DNA of 64,000 nucleotides from Polytrichum commune (taxonomy: Eukaryota > Streptophyta > Polytrichopsida > Polytrichales > Polytrichaceae), in NCBI GenBank assembly GCA_950295325.1, contig OX485805.1:2044501-2108500 (forward strand), in the 5' to 3' direction. Below, in pieces: positions 53,267-64,000 of this stretch. The position numbers and the translations under genes were made by a program. Below the pieces are notes generated by a model, which was given only the letters and a program-made list of their open reading frames with translations, was not told the origin of the DNA and searched no databases. Numbering within the stretch: position 1 is the first letter of the stretch; each line of letters starts with the position of its first letter.

Positions 53267-53452
53267 TAGCACCTAACAAGCTGGTGGGGACAGCCACCGG
53301 GACTCGAAGATCGAAAAGAGGAGTCCGGCCCGCCAGGTCTGGCCAAGCCAAGCCAAGGGCCGAAGGAATTCGTCTGCTGAAAAGTAAAAGCTCGGCATAC
53401 GGATGCGCCATCACCACTCGTCTCGGGCTTCCCTCTCTCCACACTTGATACT

Positions 53453-54680
53453 TAGCGTCTCTGGACTCTGTCTTTGCTCCTCCTTTGTGTTTCCGCCATA
53501 AATTGTCTCTTGCGGTACACCAGTTCTATCTCAATCCCCCTTTTGGAGACTCGGGAAATCGGATGCTGTTATTGTTCCTCTGATTCTGTGGAGGCGAGGG
53601 AACTCTGTGGACGCGCTGCTGCTTGCCATGCTGTTTCTATAACGTGCACTCGAGTCAGGTCAGGTTGATTTGGTAAGAGGAGGTCCTATGAACTCATCGA
53701 TTGGACTATGCTGTTTGTTCAGCATGCTATACATTCTTCTTGCTTTAAATTGTGGGTACGTGTAGAGGGTAGAAGAATACATAGCGTCCATGGACTCCGT
53801 CTTTGCACCCCTTCCTATTTCCGCCATAAATTGTCTCTTTCTGTACATCAAGTCTATCTCAATCCCTTTTGGAGGCTCGGGAAATCGGATGCCGTTATTC
53901 AACCTGTGATTCTGTGGAGCGAGACAGGTTACCTACTTTCTGGACGTGGTCGTCTTTGCTCGGTTGCTTGCCATCCTGCAGTTTCCATAAATTAATTGTG
54001 TGCACTCCAGCTAGGTTAGGTTGATTTGTTGAGTGGAGGTTCTGAAAACCTATTGATTGGACTATGCTGTTGTAAGTTCATCATGCTACACATTTTCTTA
54101 CTTTAGATTGTGTGTATGTGACGCATAAAGGGTAGAGGAAACTTTAGTGTCTCTGGGCTCTGTCTATGCTCACCTTCCTGTTTCGGCCATAAATTGTCTC
54201 CTTCGGTACACCAATACTATCTCAATCCTTTTGGAGGTTCGAAGAGTCGTATCCTGCTTTTGTTCTTCTGATTCTGTAGAGCGAGCTCACTCTCTGGACC
54301 GGTGTCTTTGCTATAGAGCCAGGTTAAGCTCATTTGGTAAGTGGAGCAATTTATCTGTCCTTCACTCCTTGTGTAGGCTCTCAGAAGTGGTTGATTGGAC
54401 TGTGCTGCTGTTGCTACGTGGCACCTTGTTGCTTTAATTGTGTGCACGTAAACCTTCTTTGCATTCGGTAAGTAGAAGAAAGGATTTCCGCTTCGCTCCT
54501 TGTGGAGGTTGTGAGCACTATTTGATCGGACTGTACTGTTGTTTCTCGGAAGTGTGTGAACGTAAATCTTCCTTTTATTCGGAAGTAGGACATAGGCTTT
54601 CTCATTCAAACCCTGTGGAGTCTCTAAGAGCTGGTCAACTGCAGTATGCTGTTTCTTGTTTTCCTTTTCTGCTTTGAGCT
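53453..54680 (+). repeat. Triplicated leader module upstream of the BAG gene
   Basis: Diverged copies begin at about 53,453, 53,782 and 54,145 (spacing 329 and 363 bp), with a partial fourth from about 54,485. Each has GCCATAAATTGTCTC, CTATCTCAATCC…TTTTGGAG and GATTGGACT(A/G)TGCTG. Copies 1 and 3 carry donor-like GTAAGA (53,673) and GTAAGT (54,337) at the same place; copy 2 has lost the GT. It may hold alternative untranslated first exons for the BAG gene. Confidence 0.75.
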
Positions 54681-55570
54681 CGCTTTAGAAGCATGACATG
54701 TCGGGAACTTGCCCTGCCCGTAGGTTCTGGAACTGTTTCGTTCTCGAGCCTATTGGGGTTGGTGATTGTTTTTACGTTCATTCAATTTGTTTGACCTTCG
54801 GATATTTAGAGCTAGATTGATCCTTCCAGCGACGAGGCTACAGATGGCTTACTCGTAGTGAGAGTTCGGAAATTTCCAGGGGGTTCTCTTTTCTTGCATA
54901 AACATGGTAGAGCGATGTCTGCTCCTGCTGTCCCTTCTGGATTCTCTTAAAGTCGAGCTACGTCAGGCACTTGTGACATTCTCGCTGCTAGTTCGACGAA
55001 AGAGCAGCTGTAACATCCTTGCACTCGTTAATATTTCTGGTGAAAAAGGCACTTGCAATCTTTTACCGTGGTGCAACAGTATGACACATGAAATTTGAAT
55101 GGCAACTAGGAGATTTGTGGTCTTTCCGGTGGAATAATGTACACAATATTTATGTGGTCTTTCTTACCATATTTGTCTTCTCGAGAATCTTTTTCGTGTT
55201 TTTAAATGTCTAATGGTAGAGATTGGCTTTCGGGTTAGGGTTATTTGCTAAATCTAGAGTAAGACCGATTTGTGCACCTTTGGTCACTTTTGTAATTCCA
55301 GTCCTCAAGTTTTGTGCCTCTAGTATAAGTTCTGAAGTTAGTAATCCCTGTCATTAATTGCTTCTATGGCTCTCAGATTCTAGTGATTTACTTGAGTGAA
55401 TCGAATATTAAATACAAGGTTAGGTTCTTGAAAATTGAAAAAATCGACAAGCGCATACTGTTACGATACCGTCGATGATGAAACAAATATCTATAGAATC
55501 AATCTGAAGCTTGTTAGTGAAGTGGGTTTCTGACTCAGCCATTTATGAAACACTGCTGTTCTTTTGACAG

Positions 55571-55616
55571 GCCTTCGAAGCACATACATACACTCACTCT
55601 TAACTGAGCTTTGGCA
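55571..55616 (+). promoter_or_regulatory. Probable 5' UTR exon start of the BAG gene
   Basis: A pyrimidine-rich acceptor, CTGTTCTTTTGACAG, ends at 55,570, 46 bases before the ATG. This suggests a leader intron whose upstream exon lies in the 53.4-54.7 kb repeat module. Inferred from the acceptor only. Confidence 0.45.
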
Positions 55617-56207
55617 ATGGAGGAAGAGGGGAACATGGAACACATGGAACACATGGAAAACACGGAACACATGGACAACATGCACAACATAGTACCAGTA
55701 GCGCTGCTGAAAGCTCCTCCACCTACCGAGGAGGAGGCCGCAATTATCATACAAACCCAATATCGAGGTTATGTAGTACGCCGATCGCATCCGTTGGACA
55801 AGCTGCGCTTAATCTATAATGTGCACATGGACCTCAAGTCTCACATGCAGAAACTGGCCGAACCTGGACAATTTGATAAGCTCTGCAAAGATTCTCAGGA
55901 GCGGTTGCGGTGGAGCGAGTGTGCTATGGCCCTGCTCCTGCAACTCGATTCTATCCAGGGCGCACCCCCTGATGTGCGAGACATGCGGAGATGTATAACG
56001 AAAGAAGTGATTACGTTTCAGGAGATTATTGACTCCACTACAAAGGACATCGGTAGCACTAATTTACATGACAACGACGCAAAAGACCTTCATGATGGAC
56101 TCGTTTTGCTCAGAGATCTATTCTTCGCCTTGCACCAGCTGGGGTGGATGTTCATGCATTCCTTGGAAATGGACGAAAAGGAAGACAGGTGCACCACCGT
56201 GATGTAG
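55617..56207 (+). CDS. BAG-family Hsp70 co-chaperone with IQ motif, 196 aa
   Basis: Plant BAG proteins bind the Hsp70 ATPase domain as nucleotide-exchange factors. The class with an IQ motif also binds calmodulin and links chaperones to calcium signals. The protein has a Met/His/Glu-rich repeat (residues 7-24), an IQ motif with complete IQxxxRGxxxR consensus (AAIIIQTQYRGYVVRR, 41-56), and directly after it a helical BAG domain (about 59-140, including LDKLRLIYNVH and LRWSECAMALLLQLDSIQG). The C-terminal tail is Leu-rich then acidic. Length and order fit the small BAG5-like type. The true start is the ATG at 55,617; the TTG two codons earlier is not a start. Single coding exon. There is no clear targeting peptide. 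The IQ motif assignment is sure; the BAG assignment is strong by domain order and pattern. Confidence 0.88.
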   Translation: MEEEGNMEHMEHMENTEHMDNMHNIVPVALLKAPPPTEEEAAIIIQTQYRGYVVRRSHPLDKLRLIYNVHMDLKSHMQKLAEPGQFDKLCKDSQERLRWSECAMALLLQLDSIQGAPPDVRDMRRCITKEVITFQEIIDSTTKDIGSTNLHDNDAKDLHDGLVLLRDLFFALHQLGWMFMHSLEMDEKEDRCTTVM

Positions 56208-57490
56208 CTGAATGGAACCAGGTTCTTCACTGCCTGTGTCAACATCGGCTGAGTTTCAAGGGCAACCTTACCAATCCTGCGACCTTGTTGAAGCTGATTT
56301 TCTGGCAGACCAGGTTCCATGTTTTCACTCTGACAAACACATCGTGACAAAGCCTTTCTAATGCCTCTACAGAAACCTAACCACTGCATAGATGGATATA
56401 CATATATATATGAACATATATAGTATACAGCAGATTCTCATCTCAGGGTGGATCCTGTGAAAGTAGTAGAGGCTACCTGAGAGAGTTTGTGGAAATGGTG
56501 AGGGATTGTTGTTTATAAGTTGCATGAACAGCTGCAATATCCTTGTCGGTTTCTAGGATCACTAGGGGTTCAATTTTAAAGGACAATTGCCCTTCGAGCA
56601 AATCACTGTACATAACACCGAGTTAGGGTAACTTACTTGCAAGGTGGTAGCACAAAATCGACCCGTTGTGTAAGGAGCAGATATTCTCGCAACAAAGTGT
56701 TCTGATCAGGCCATGACGCCAACCAAATGTGGGTATACTTATCCAATCTAGCATCGTACACTTACGGTAGATTATCCGCTTAGGGTGGGTCAATTCTCAT
56801 GTAAACTATCACCTCTCTGCAAGACTTGCCAATGGAAGTAAAGGAAAGAATATTTCATATGTGCAGGGGAGTACAGCTATACAGTGGAGTGTCACTGGTG
56901 TTACCCAAATTCCATGTACAATCTTACTGGAGACGATTTTGGCTGACGGAAGGACATTGGTTCTGTGTTCCATACTGAATGTTTTACTTCCATGTCTCTC
57001 CAGTGGAAGAACAATATTGAAATTTGTGATCATTTCACTCATAGCGGATGTGTGAGTCTGCAACTGTGCACTCTCCTAATGAATTAGTAAATTGAGAATG
57101 AGTCCCTATGACTTACTGGTTGCCATCTTAATCTCCAACAAGAATAAATACCCTGGAAATGTGTGCAGCATCCTAGTTGTTTGTCATGTAGACAACTATC
57201 TTGTCTGCACTGGATTTTACCACTATGCTATGACATTTAGCCTCTTTTGTGTTAAATTCCACCTGCAACATGGACAAAACTACTAATCACTGCCAGAAGC
57301 TACGACCTGCTAGTCTTCTGAAGCCCACCACGATATATAGTTTCAGGAAGGACTGTTGATGCAAATTTGAAGATACACATAGCGTTACCTCCACAGACTG
57401 GAGAGCTGTGGAGTTTTAGTATCAAACCCAAAACAAAAATATGAATATGACTCGTACAAACAATGTAACAAATGATACTCGGTGGGAACA
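56208..57490. other. BAG 3' UTR and intergenic DNA
   Basis: No further gene is recognised. The short frames on both strands have no motifs. Confidence 0.5.
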
Positions 57491-58015
57491 AGTGGAAAGC
57501 CTTTTTGTTGTTGCCGAAGAAGACTGCTGAGATTCTTAGCAGAACTCCAGGTGCTATCACTCAACAATGTCCTGCATATCTGAATACTCTTCAAATTTAA
57601 CTCTCTGGATGCACGGACCACCAACAAACTAGATGAAATTGGACTCGACTCTTGATGGCAAGCCCATGACAAATGTGAACCAAACTTCAGAAATTGCACC
57701 CACTACTTGGAATAAGCTCTCTCAATTGCTCTGTATCAATTGCAAACCATATACAAACCAGAAAACCTGGAATTCGGTTGGGACACCTACGGGATTTTGA
57801 TTCTGCAATTACGAACTTGGTGGTCTGCATAAGCTGACGTGGGGGAAAGATGTGGGAACCCTTTCCGTTGTTGCTGAAGAAGACTACCTACTGAGATTCT
57901 TAGCAGAACCCTAGGTGCTATCACTCCATCCTGTCCTGCATATCCGAATACTCTTCAAATTTCACTCCATGCGAGCCCGCACCGCCAAGAAACTATATGG
58001 AATTGGAGGAAATTC
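57490..58015. repeat. Duplicated segment downstream of the cupin gene
   Basis: About 150 bp at 57,490-57,650 recurs at 57,850-58,015. CTGAGATTCTTAGCAGAAC lies at 57,527 and 57,891, spacing 364 bp. Shared blocks include GTTGTTGC(C/T)GAAGAAGAC and GTCCTGCATATC(T/C)GAATAC. The right copy probably overlaps the 3' UTR of the minus-strand cupin gene. Confidence 0.8.
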
Positions 58016-58077
58016 TCCATTCAATTAACACCAATTTCCAAAACCTCGCAAACTTTCGTAACCCTAACCTTGCAGAC

Positions 58078-58593
58078 TCACTCATCCCCGTACGCACGAA
58101 ACCGGTAGCGCTGCTCATACGCTCCGTCAAAGGCGAGCGTGGCGATAAGCCATTTGGGAAACCTCACAAGGTCGCCCGCGTAGAACCACGCGCTGTCCTG
58201 ACACCCTTCCGGGGTGACTTGCAATGCGCCCTTGACGATGTACACCTGCTCGTCCACTTTCCACTCCCACTCATACGCGCAGTCGTCCGACTCCCACTTG
58301 GACCACCTCCGGACTCCCAGCGCCTCCAGCCGCTCCTTGTCCACGTTCTTCTCCACTTGGATCTTGAACCGCTCCTCCACGGGTCGGAGAACCCGCGCGG
58401 CAGCCGAGGTCACGAGAAGAGGCCGGGGTTTAGCAGCACCTGCGGGGACTGCGAACAACAGTGGAGCAGGGGGCCTTGAGCTGAGCCATGTGGAGTTATT
58501 GGAGTGCCGTGGGATGAAAGAAGATGAGGAAGAAGAAGAAGAAGAAGAAGGTGAGCAACGAAGAGAACATTGGAGTGACAGCATTGCGGACAT
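58078..58593 (-). CDS. Plastid-targeted cupin (DUF861/Cupin_3) protein, 171 aa
   Basis: Small RmlC-like cupin. Residues 1 to about 65 are Ser-rich and basic with no acids until late (MSAMLSLQ…, a run of ten Ser), a typical chloroplast transit peptide. The mature part has the DUF861 pattern: WSKWES near residue 96, EQVYIVKGALQVTPEG (about 114-129), then AGDLVRFPKW (about 138-147), closing with YRFRAYGDE. The EQVYIVKG and GDLVRFP blocks are the two cupin motifs of this family; the His residues that bind metal in true enzymes of the fold are largely absent, so catalysis is uncertain. Arabidopsis relatives include plastid nucleoid-associated pTAC18-like proteins, named from memory. Single exon, ATG at 58,593, in a GC-rich island. 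The family is confident, the biochemical role unknown. Confidence 0.88.
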   Translation of the reverse strand: MSAMLSLQCSLRCSPSSSSSSSSSSFIPRHSNNSTWLSSRPPAPLLFAVPAGAAKPRPLLVTSAAARVLRPVEERFKIQVEKNVDKERLEALGVRRWSKWESDDCAYEWEWKVDEQVYIVKGALQVTPEGCQDSAWFYAGDLVRFPKWLIATLAFDGAYEQRYRFRAYGDE

Positions 58594-59700
58594 GATGATT
58601 TTGGCGCAAGAATGGCAGTTTTTGGTGCAAACCTAGAGTGAATTCTCGGTCGTTTGCAAACACCGAGGCCCGCGAGAGCGGAGATGAGAAGGCTATCCGC
58701 TTGGGCTTAAACCCTGAAACCCCACGGTATTGGGATATTGCGCGCGGTGATGGGGCAAGTGCGGGAGGCGGTTTTCCATCCAAGTGGCAATGCGCCACGG
58801 GTATCTACCATTACACCGGGTATGTACTTAATTCGCGACCGGGTATAAAGTGTTATGGCAATACAAAGAGTAAAGCCCTAATGTGGTTTTCAACCGTTAG
58901 ATATAGATGAGATCAATGGCTCCGAAATCTTACGCAAGAAGTCCCGCTTACATTCCATGTGGGAAATTATGACACGGAAGGTGTCCACCAATTACACACA
59001 AAATTTTGTGGCATGGCTTTATGTATTCGACACGGCTAATAACGCATGGCCGGGGATTTGTGAGGCTTTGTATTCTTCATTCGAGGCTCACCTTTCATCT
59101 CCATTATGAAGGTTTCATTTTAGTTTGACTACCAATTAGCCTCTAAAAACCTTCTAATATTTTCCATGTTTCATATATCTTTGATCATGGACATGCATGA
59201 CCTGGTTTTCTTGGGCAAGGCATTCGTGGTAGTCTCCGAGCATTCTTGTCCTTTAGAATAACTTCCATCTTACTTATATATTTCCAACATCTTTAATTGA
59301 CAACCATGTCTTTCCAATTCAAATTGGAGATGAGAACCGAATTTTGATGTTTATTGCACAACAAAAATGACTACAAGTTGGCCATGTTGGCAAACAAATT
59401 GCAGCTTTGAATCTACTTCAACATACAATGCATTTTTGAGAACACGAACTTTTTAATCTACTACTTTAGTCATGTTTTGGTAGTTGTAAATGAATGAATC
59501 TATTGAACAAAATTGCAACACCTAATTTTAATGGGAAAAATAGGCATCCCCTCGAGAACCTAAATATCTTTGTGACTTCATTGACATTGTTAATTTACAA
59601 AATGATGTTGCAACATTCAATTTTGCATGTTTGAAAAGGAATGACCAACATGAGTAATTGTCTAGGTAAACTGACTGCGTCTAGCTTCCGATTGCCTGCG
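58594..59700. other. Cupin promoter side and intergenic DNA
   Basis: The first about 220 bases are GC-rich and presumably the cupin promoter and leader. A 90-codon plus frame at 58,638 is a composition by-product. From about 58,900 the DNA is AT-rich with nothing supported. Confidence 0.45.
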
Positions 59701-59704
59701 TCTA

Positions 59705-60510
59705 GCTGCCCTCCACTGTATAGTTTAGTGCAATTGTTGGGCGTTAAAGTATTGCGTATTTGACATCCTAGTAATAGTATCAAAAAACATGTTCGAGATG
59801 TCCTCCATCTTGATATCATGTGGAGTCATCATGATCTTTTAAATCAAAGCCGCCCTTCTTACATCCATCCCCGCGGACCTCAACGGAATCACCCAAGTCG
59901 GATCTAGATAGAATTAGCCACTCTCGCACATGTGAAAAATAAAAGTCCAGAAGAATAACACCCAAATGTTTCTTCATACGAGAACGGGCCCACTAATGAA
60001 TCCTTTGCAAAACGTTGCTATGAGATAATCTCATGTGGTTTTTGAGTCCCACCTTGCCAAATTCTGCATATTCCATATTTTCCTCATTCATATCATTTGC
60101 AAACATGTTGTAATGCACGAATTCAAAATGATTCTTCCCATTGTCCTTCATGCAATAGCCAACCAATTTCCCAAAAGTATGCAAGTCCTCGTCTCCAAAC
60201 TTCTTACAAGAAACAACAGGTTGTTGGTAGATGAGCATCCCATCTGGTGCAACCTTGATCTTCTTGATTAAAATAAGCAAAGAGCTAAAATTACCCTTGA
60301 TGACCATTTGAAAATGCTTATGAGTAAGAGCATCTCCCCTCTCAATGGAACACAACCCTACCTTGCAATACTCTTTAATAAAACTCCTCAAATTGACCAA
60401 CAACCTAATGTCAATGCTTACATCCCCCACAACAATGGTAATTGAAGCTTCAAAATACTTCAAAGCAACACATGCATGCTCATGCCCTTGCGCCCGAGCT
60501 TAAGCTCTCA
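59705..60510 (-). pseudogene. Decayed HUH Rep-like (replitron-type) gene
   Basis: Minus-strand reading from an ATG at about 60,510: an early stop, then 156 open codons (60,463-59,993) with …YCKVGLCSIERGDALTHKHF…, an HUH-like HxH pair (H48 and H50, counting from 60,463) followed by Gln52, and later HTFGKLVGYCMKD with a YCxK motif (Tyr103, Lys106), the expected catalytic tyrosine and lysine of HUH endonucleases. After a stop at 59,993 the coding signal continues to about 59,930, then shifts frame and goes on as DPTWVIPLRSAGMDVRRAA…MMTPHDIKMEDISNMFFD to about 59,705, with further stops. Rep proteins of this type nick and join DNA for rolling-circle or peel-and-paste transposition. Membership rests on motif order and on recollection of similar plant, moss and algal proteins. 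The copy is clearly dead. Confidence 0.6.
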
Positions 60511-62491
60511 TCCTTTGAGACATTTTAAAGCAATGAACAATAAAGCAACCACAAGCTCACTTTGTTTTGCATCTAAAATAAACATTGTCTCACACACAAA
60601 ACAAAGTACTCAGGATTGCGGAGGCACTATGTTTTACTTCTCATTCAATGCCCCCAAGTGATGCACAACCAACATTCATTATCATAATGAAAAATAAATT
60701 ATTTGCGGCCATGGCACCTATTACCATGGAATATGTATTGTGTTTGTTGTACATTGCGCGGACAACGACACAAACAACAATGCCATCGTGTGGCTTGCCT
60801 CTCTCGATTCTCAATTGGGAATGTCCCTTGCCTTGGTACTGCCGCCTTCTAATCCCAACAACTTCATGATCTTGACACTTGTACCCCTGCCACAACAGAC
60901 GATTGCCAAAAATACATCCCCCCCCTCTCACCCAATAAGATGTTTACTTCATCTTCGAAGTCCAAGCTGACATTTATTGCCAATCCTTCCCAACACAATA
61001 CTTATTCTTTGGACAAGACAAAATTGATATTCTTGTGCATAACATACCGTATCTCTCTAGCAGCTTGGGCAAAAAATAATTAAACTTAAAGGTGCCTAAA
61101 TTTATGGGAAATTAATTTTGTTGAGTGTCCAATAAAAAATTCAAAGAGTGCCTAAAATCATAATAATGCAAGTGACATTCACTGGAATCCAACAAGGTAG
61201 CATCAAATAACTTCAACAACGTCTTCACGTGGCATCAATCTCACTCATGGTCTAAAAACAATACAAGCATGAATTTGCTCCACAAGTCATCCTGACACAC
61301 TACCATAAAAACGGGAATGAGACAAGCAAAAGGGAATGAATGTCTAACTTATTTTAAATTACTTTTTTAATCTACTCAATTTTAGAATATTATTCTTTGG
61401 GTTGCCTAGCTTACTTTCATAATTTAATTAATTATTAGGCATAAAGGTGCCCAAGTTGCTAAAGAGCTACGATATGTTGTTTCAACTTGCATAACACTAA
61501 CCAATTATGCTCTAGAACAATTCTAGTGCTTCTTTGAATTGGTGCATTGGTTGACTTATTGACAATGATTTCGAATTAAAGTATGATTCTCCGAGATAGT
61601 TTGATTAAAAAATCACATGCATAAAATCTACAAACAATGATGAATATTGAACATTGAGATCAATGTGGTTGGTCTTGGTGTATTTTTGTGCTCCGAATGA
61701 TGTGTCATTACAAAGGTCTTTTGATAGAGATCAAATTGGACTTTGGAGCTAAATCTAATTTATTAGTAATCAGGGTTGTGAAATTGGACGGGACGGTGAG
61801 CTTTATAATCAACCGTCCCGTTCAATTTTACAATCAACTGTCGTGTTCAATGCCACAGTCAATAACCCCATTCAATTTCATTGGATTGGATGAGTGAAGG
61901 TTATCGAACAACAAAATCAACAAAATTGTTTTTCACTAATTAGTAAATTTGACCAATTGGCTATATTGGTCAACCAAGAGATTAGGTCCACTAGACTAGG
62001 TGATTGGTCAGCATAAAATTGAAGTGGCGAGTTAAAACGATTTATTAAAAAAAAAAACCCCCCAATTTTTTTTTCTTTCTAGAAGGTCGATTAGAATATT
62101 GACATGTTAAGCTATTGTGGCATAATCTAATTCACAAATTTGATTGGTTGACTTGAACATGCAGGCCAACGTGATGGTTGACCAGTTCAATTACGTTCAA
62201 TCAACCAATTAGTTACCAAAAAATAAGATACAAAATTTAGATGCCTTTGAAAAGATGCCAACCAGTCTTCGCATGCCCTCTAGTCTAAGGATACAAAGTG
62301 TTTTCTGCGGCATCATGGTATTGTTTACAGTCTAACCTTTATTTAAATTTACATCTTTAATGTCACTCCTTCTCTTGTATCCCGAAAACCTAATGAACAA
62401 ATGTACTGATCAATTTTAATCTCACTCCTTGTTGTCATATTCTCCTTCCACATATCATGGGTTTTAGGGTTTAGGGTTAGAATGGCTCCAA
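60511..62491. other. Gene-free AT-rich DNA
   Basis: No recognisable gene. Short interstitial TTTAGGG repeats (about three units) lie at 62,461-62,480, too short to suggest a former chromosome end. Confidence 0.45.
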
Positions 62492-62658
62492 CATAACATT
62501 ATTCAGATTCATAACAATGTTTTGTGGGACTGACGGTATTCCACGGAATACTCCTAGATATTCTTCACATTCAATTGGAATGTGGGGAATATCAAAGAAT
62601 ATTATGTGGAATACTGTCAGTCCCACAAAACATTGTTATGAATCTATATAATGTTATG
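62492..62658. mobile_element. Foldback MITE, CATAACATTATTCAGAT family, copy 2
   Basis: A 167-bp foldback beginning CATAACATTATTCAGATTCA and ending …TATATAATGTTATG. Long arms contain CATAACAATGTTTTGTGGGA and its complement TCCCACAAAACATTGTTATG. It matches 22,188-22,334 with a slightly longer centre. Confidence 0.88.
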
Positions 62659-64000
62659 GACCATCTTTCTTTGCCACCAAGCTTTTAAACAAAGAGATAA
62701 GAATTTAATTAAAATACAACTATGGTGAGCACTATTGCATTAGATATGAGAATGCACTTAGTCTTTGAGGCATGAACAATATGACACTCACAACAGTCAG
62801 AGAAACATAAGTGCCAATATTTTTTCATCACGGTCATTTGACAAGAAATAACATATACATGTTCGGATTGGTCTATTGATACTCATCAATCATGCACCAA
62901 TCTACATCCCTGGTACCAAGAAAATTAATAATTGAATGACCCTTTTTGTTAACCTTAAACTAACATATCTATTATACATGAAGGGGCGGTACTTTTTGTT
63001 TGCAACCAGAAGATGGTTTGGCCACGGAAAAAAACACCGCCCCTTCGTGCACTCCCAATCATGTGCGTGAACCTCTTTGTTAACAATATGCTCTTGCCCC
63101 CTCTCTTGCAAACAAAGATCAAACATTGCATCGCCCTTGCATAAGTGTTAAAAAAATGAGGTATGTACAAAATACGAGTTTGAGAGAATTTGTAGAATGT
63201 GTGTAAGCTCTTACTAGAAGGTGATTCACCTAGTTAAAATCAATCTTCCTTGAGAAAGGTTGAGAATTGATTAACCCCTAAACACTCAAAGCTTCATAAT
63301 TTAGTTATGAGCGTTTCTACCACCAATGCTGAATTTTTATGTTATATAAAAAAATAGACTATGTTTTTCTAAATCTTTACGGACATCAACTAGACTACCA
63401 CACATTCTTCTTGTAAAAATGTGAAGTCAATTAGACCACATTGCTCAGTAAGATTAACATATGAACATGGCCTTGATATGGGGGAAGCTATTTTTTTTTT
63501 TTTAAATTAAGTTTTTTTCATGACCATTTCAGTATGGCACAAATTTTTGATAACTAGCAACTTTGCCATAATATTTTATGTGGAAGACAAATAAGATGCT
63601 CCCAAGGATTTGCATATTTTTTAGCAAATTTAGATGAAGTCCATCATCCTTAAACTTGGATGGCCACATGAGGTCATTTTGGGAGATTTCCTTTTTTTCA
63701 TGGAGAAAGTAACATGTGCATTAATTTTTTTCTTTCTTATCCATATCCATATTATCAAGTTGTGCAAAACCATCACCTTGTTTCAAGGAAAAAAATCCCA
63801 CCCAAATTGGGCATCAGATTTGATAGATATTGGCCACTAAATTAATTTCCAACATTTTGGTAGCTCATGAGACCGCCTCCCAAACCAAGCAATTCCAAAT
63901 GCTAGACGCTAAAGAGACCCCAACGAGCCCTGTCCGGCGTGAGAGGCGCTTGTGGGGCCCACCATTGCATATGCCCTCCTGAAAAATTCGCCTCTTTGCC
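62659..64000. other. Gene-free DNA to the right edge
   Basis: I see no gene or bounded element. The last about 130 bases become more GC-rich and may begin another repeat that continues outside the window. Confidence 0.4.

Noticed and set aside
58638-58910. A plus-strand gene divergent from the cupin
   Set aside because: 90 codons without motif, beginning in the GC-rich cupin promoter; best explained by composition.
62461-62480. Interstitial telomere
   Set aside because: Only about three TTTAGGG-like units, within normal chance and short-repeat levels.

Overview
The window is nuclear DNA from a land plant. The supporting signs are genes split by many short GT-AG introns, a chloroplast-type geranylgeranyl diphosphate synthase, a plant-style IQ-plus-BAG co-chaperone, a plastid-type DUF861 cupin, and AAACCCTAA-type telo-box sequence in the leader of a translation gene. 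Gene density is very low: four intact protein genes in 64 kb. The rest is AT-rich and full of small non-autonomous DNA transposons, a LINE relic, SINE-like copies and local tandem duplications. I would guess a non-flowering lineage, partly because a relic of an HUH-type Rep resembles proteins I associate with bryophytes and algae, but the sequence alone does not settle the taxon.

Layout. 1-535: a 219-bp tandem repeat that runs off the left edge. 536-11,500: gene-poor DNA with two non-autonomous hAT-like elements (3767-4482; 6373-7058 with a perfect 8-bp target-site duplication). 11,513-18,598 (minus): a complete 20-exon threonyl-tRNA synthetase, 681 aa, whose introns hold a MITE and a duplicated segment. 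18,760-34,750: repeat-rich intergenic DNA with foldback MITEs, two elements with TTA target-site duplications (31,109 and 32,844), SINE-like copies and a degraded reading frame at 21,379-22,008. 34,750-38,852 (plus): a GC-rich promoter region and a 3-exon GGPPS, 389 aa. 41,100-45,190: a broken LINE carrying a nested SINE-like copy. 45,200-53,160: more repeats, including the second hAT-like copy with its target-site duplication. 53,450-56,207 (plus): a triplicated leader followed by a BAG-family gene of 196 aa. 58,078-58,593 (minus): a cupin gene of 171 aa. 59,700-60,510 (minus): a decayed HUH Rep-like gene, the most unusual item. 60,520-64,000: AT-rich DNA with one more foldback MITE.

The four genes show no shared pathway: cytosolic translation (ThrRS), plastid isoprenoid supply (GGPPS), Hsp70 co-chaperone work (BAG) and a plastid cupin of unknown function. 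What links them is structural. Several carry diverged local duplications spaced about 305-370 bp or about 716 bp apart in their leaders, introns or 3' flanks, and one such duplication leaves a decoy copy of an exon inside GGPPS intron 1. All splice sites and repeat boundaries were read by eye; none was checked against transcripts or databases.
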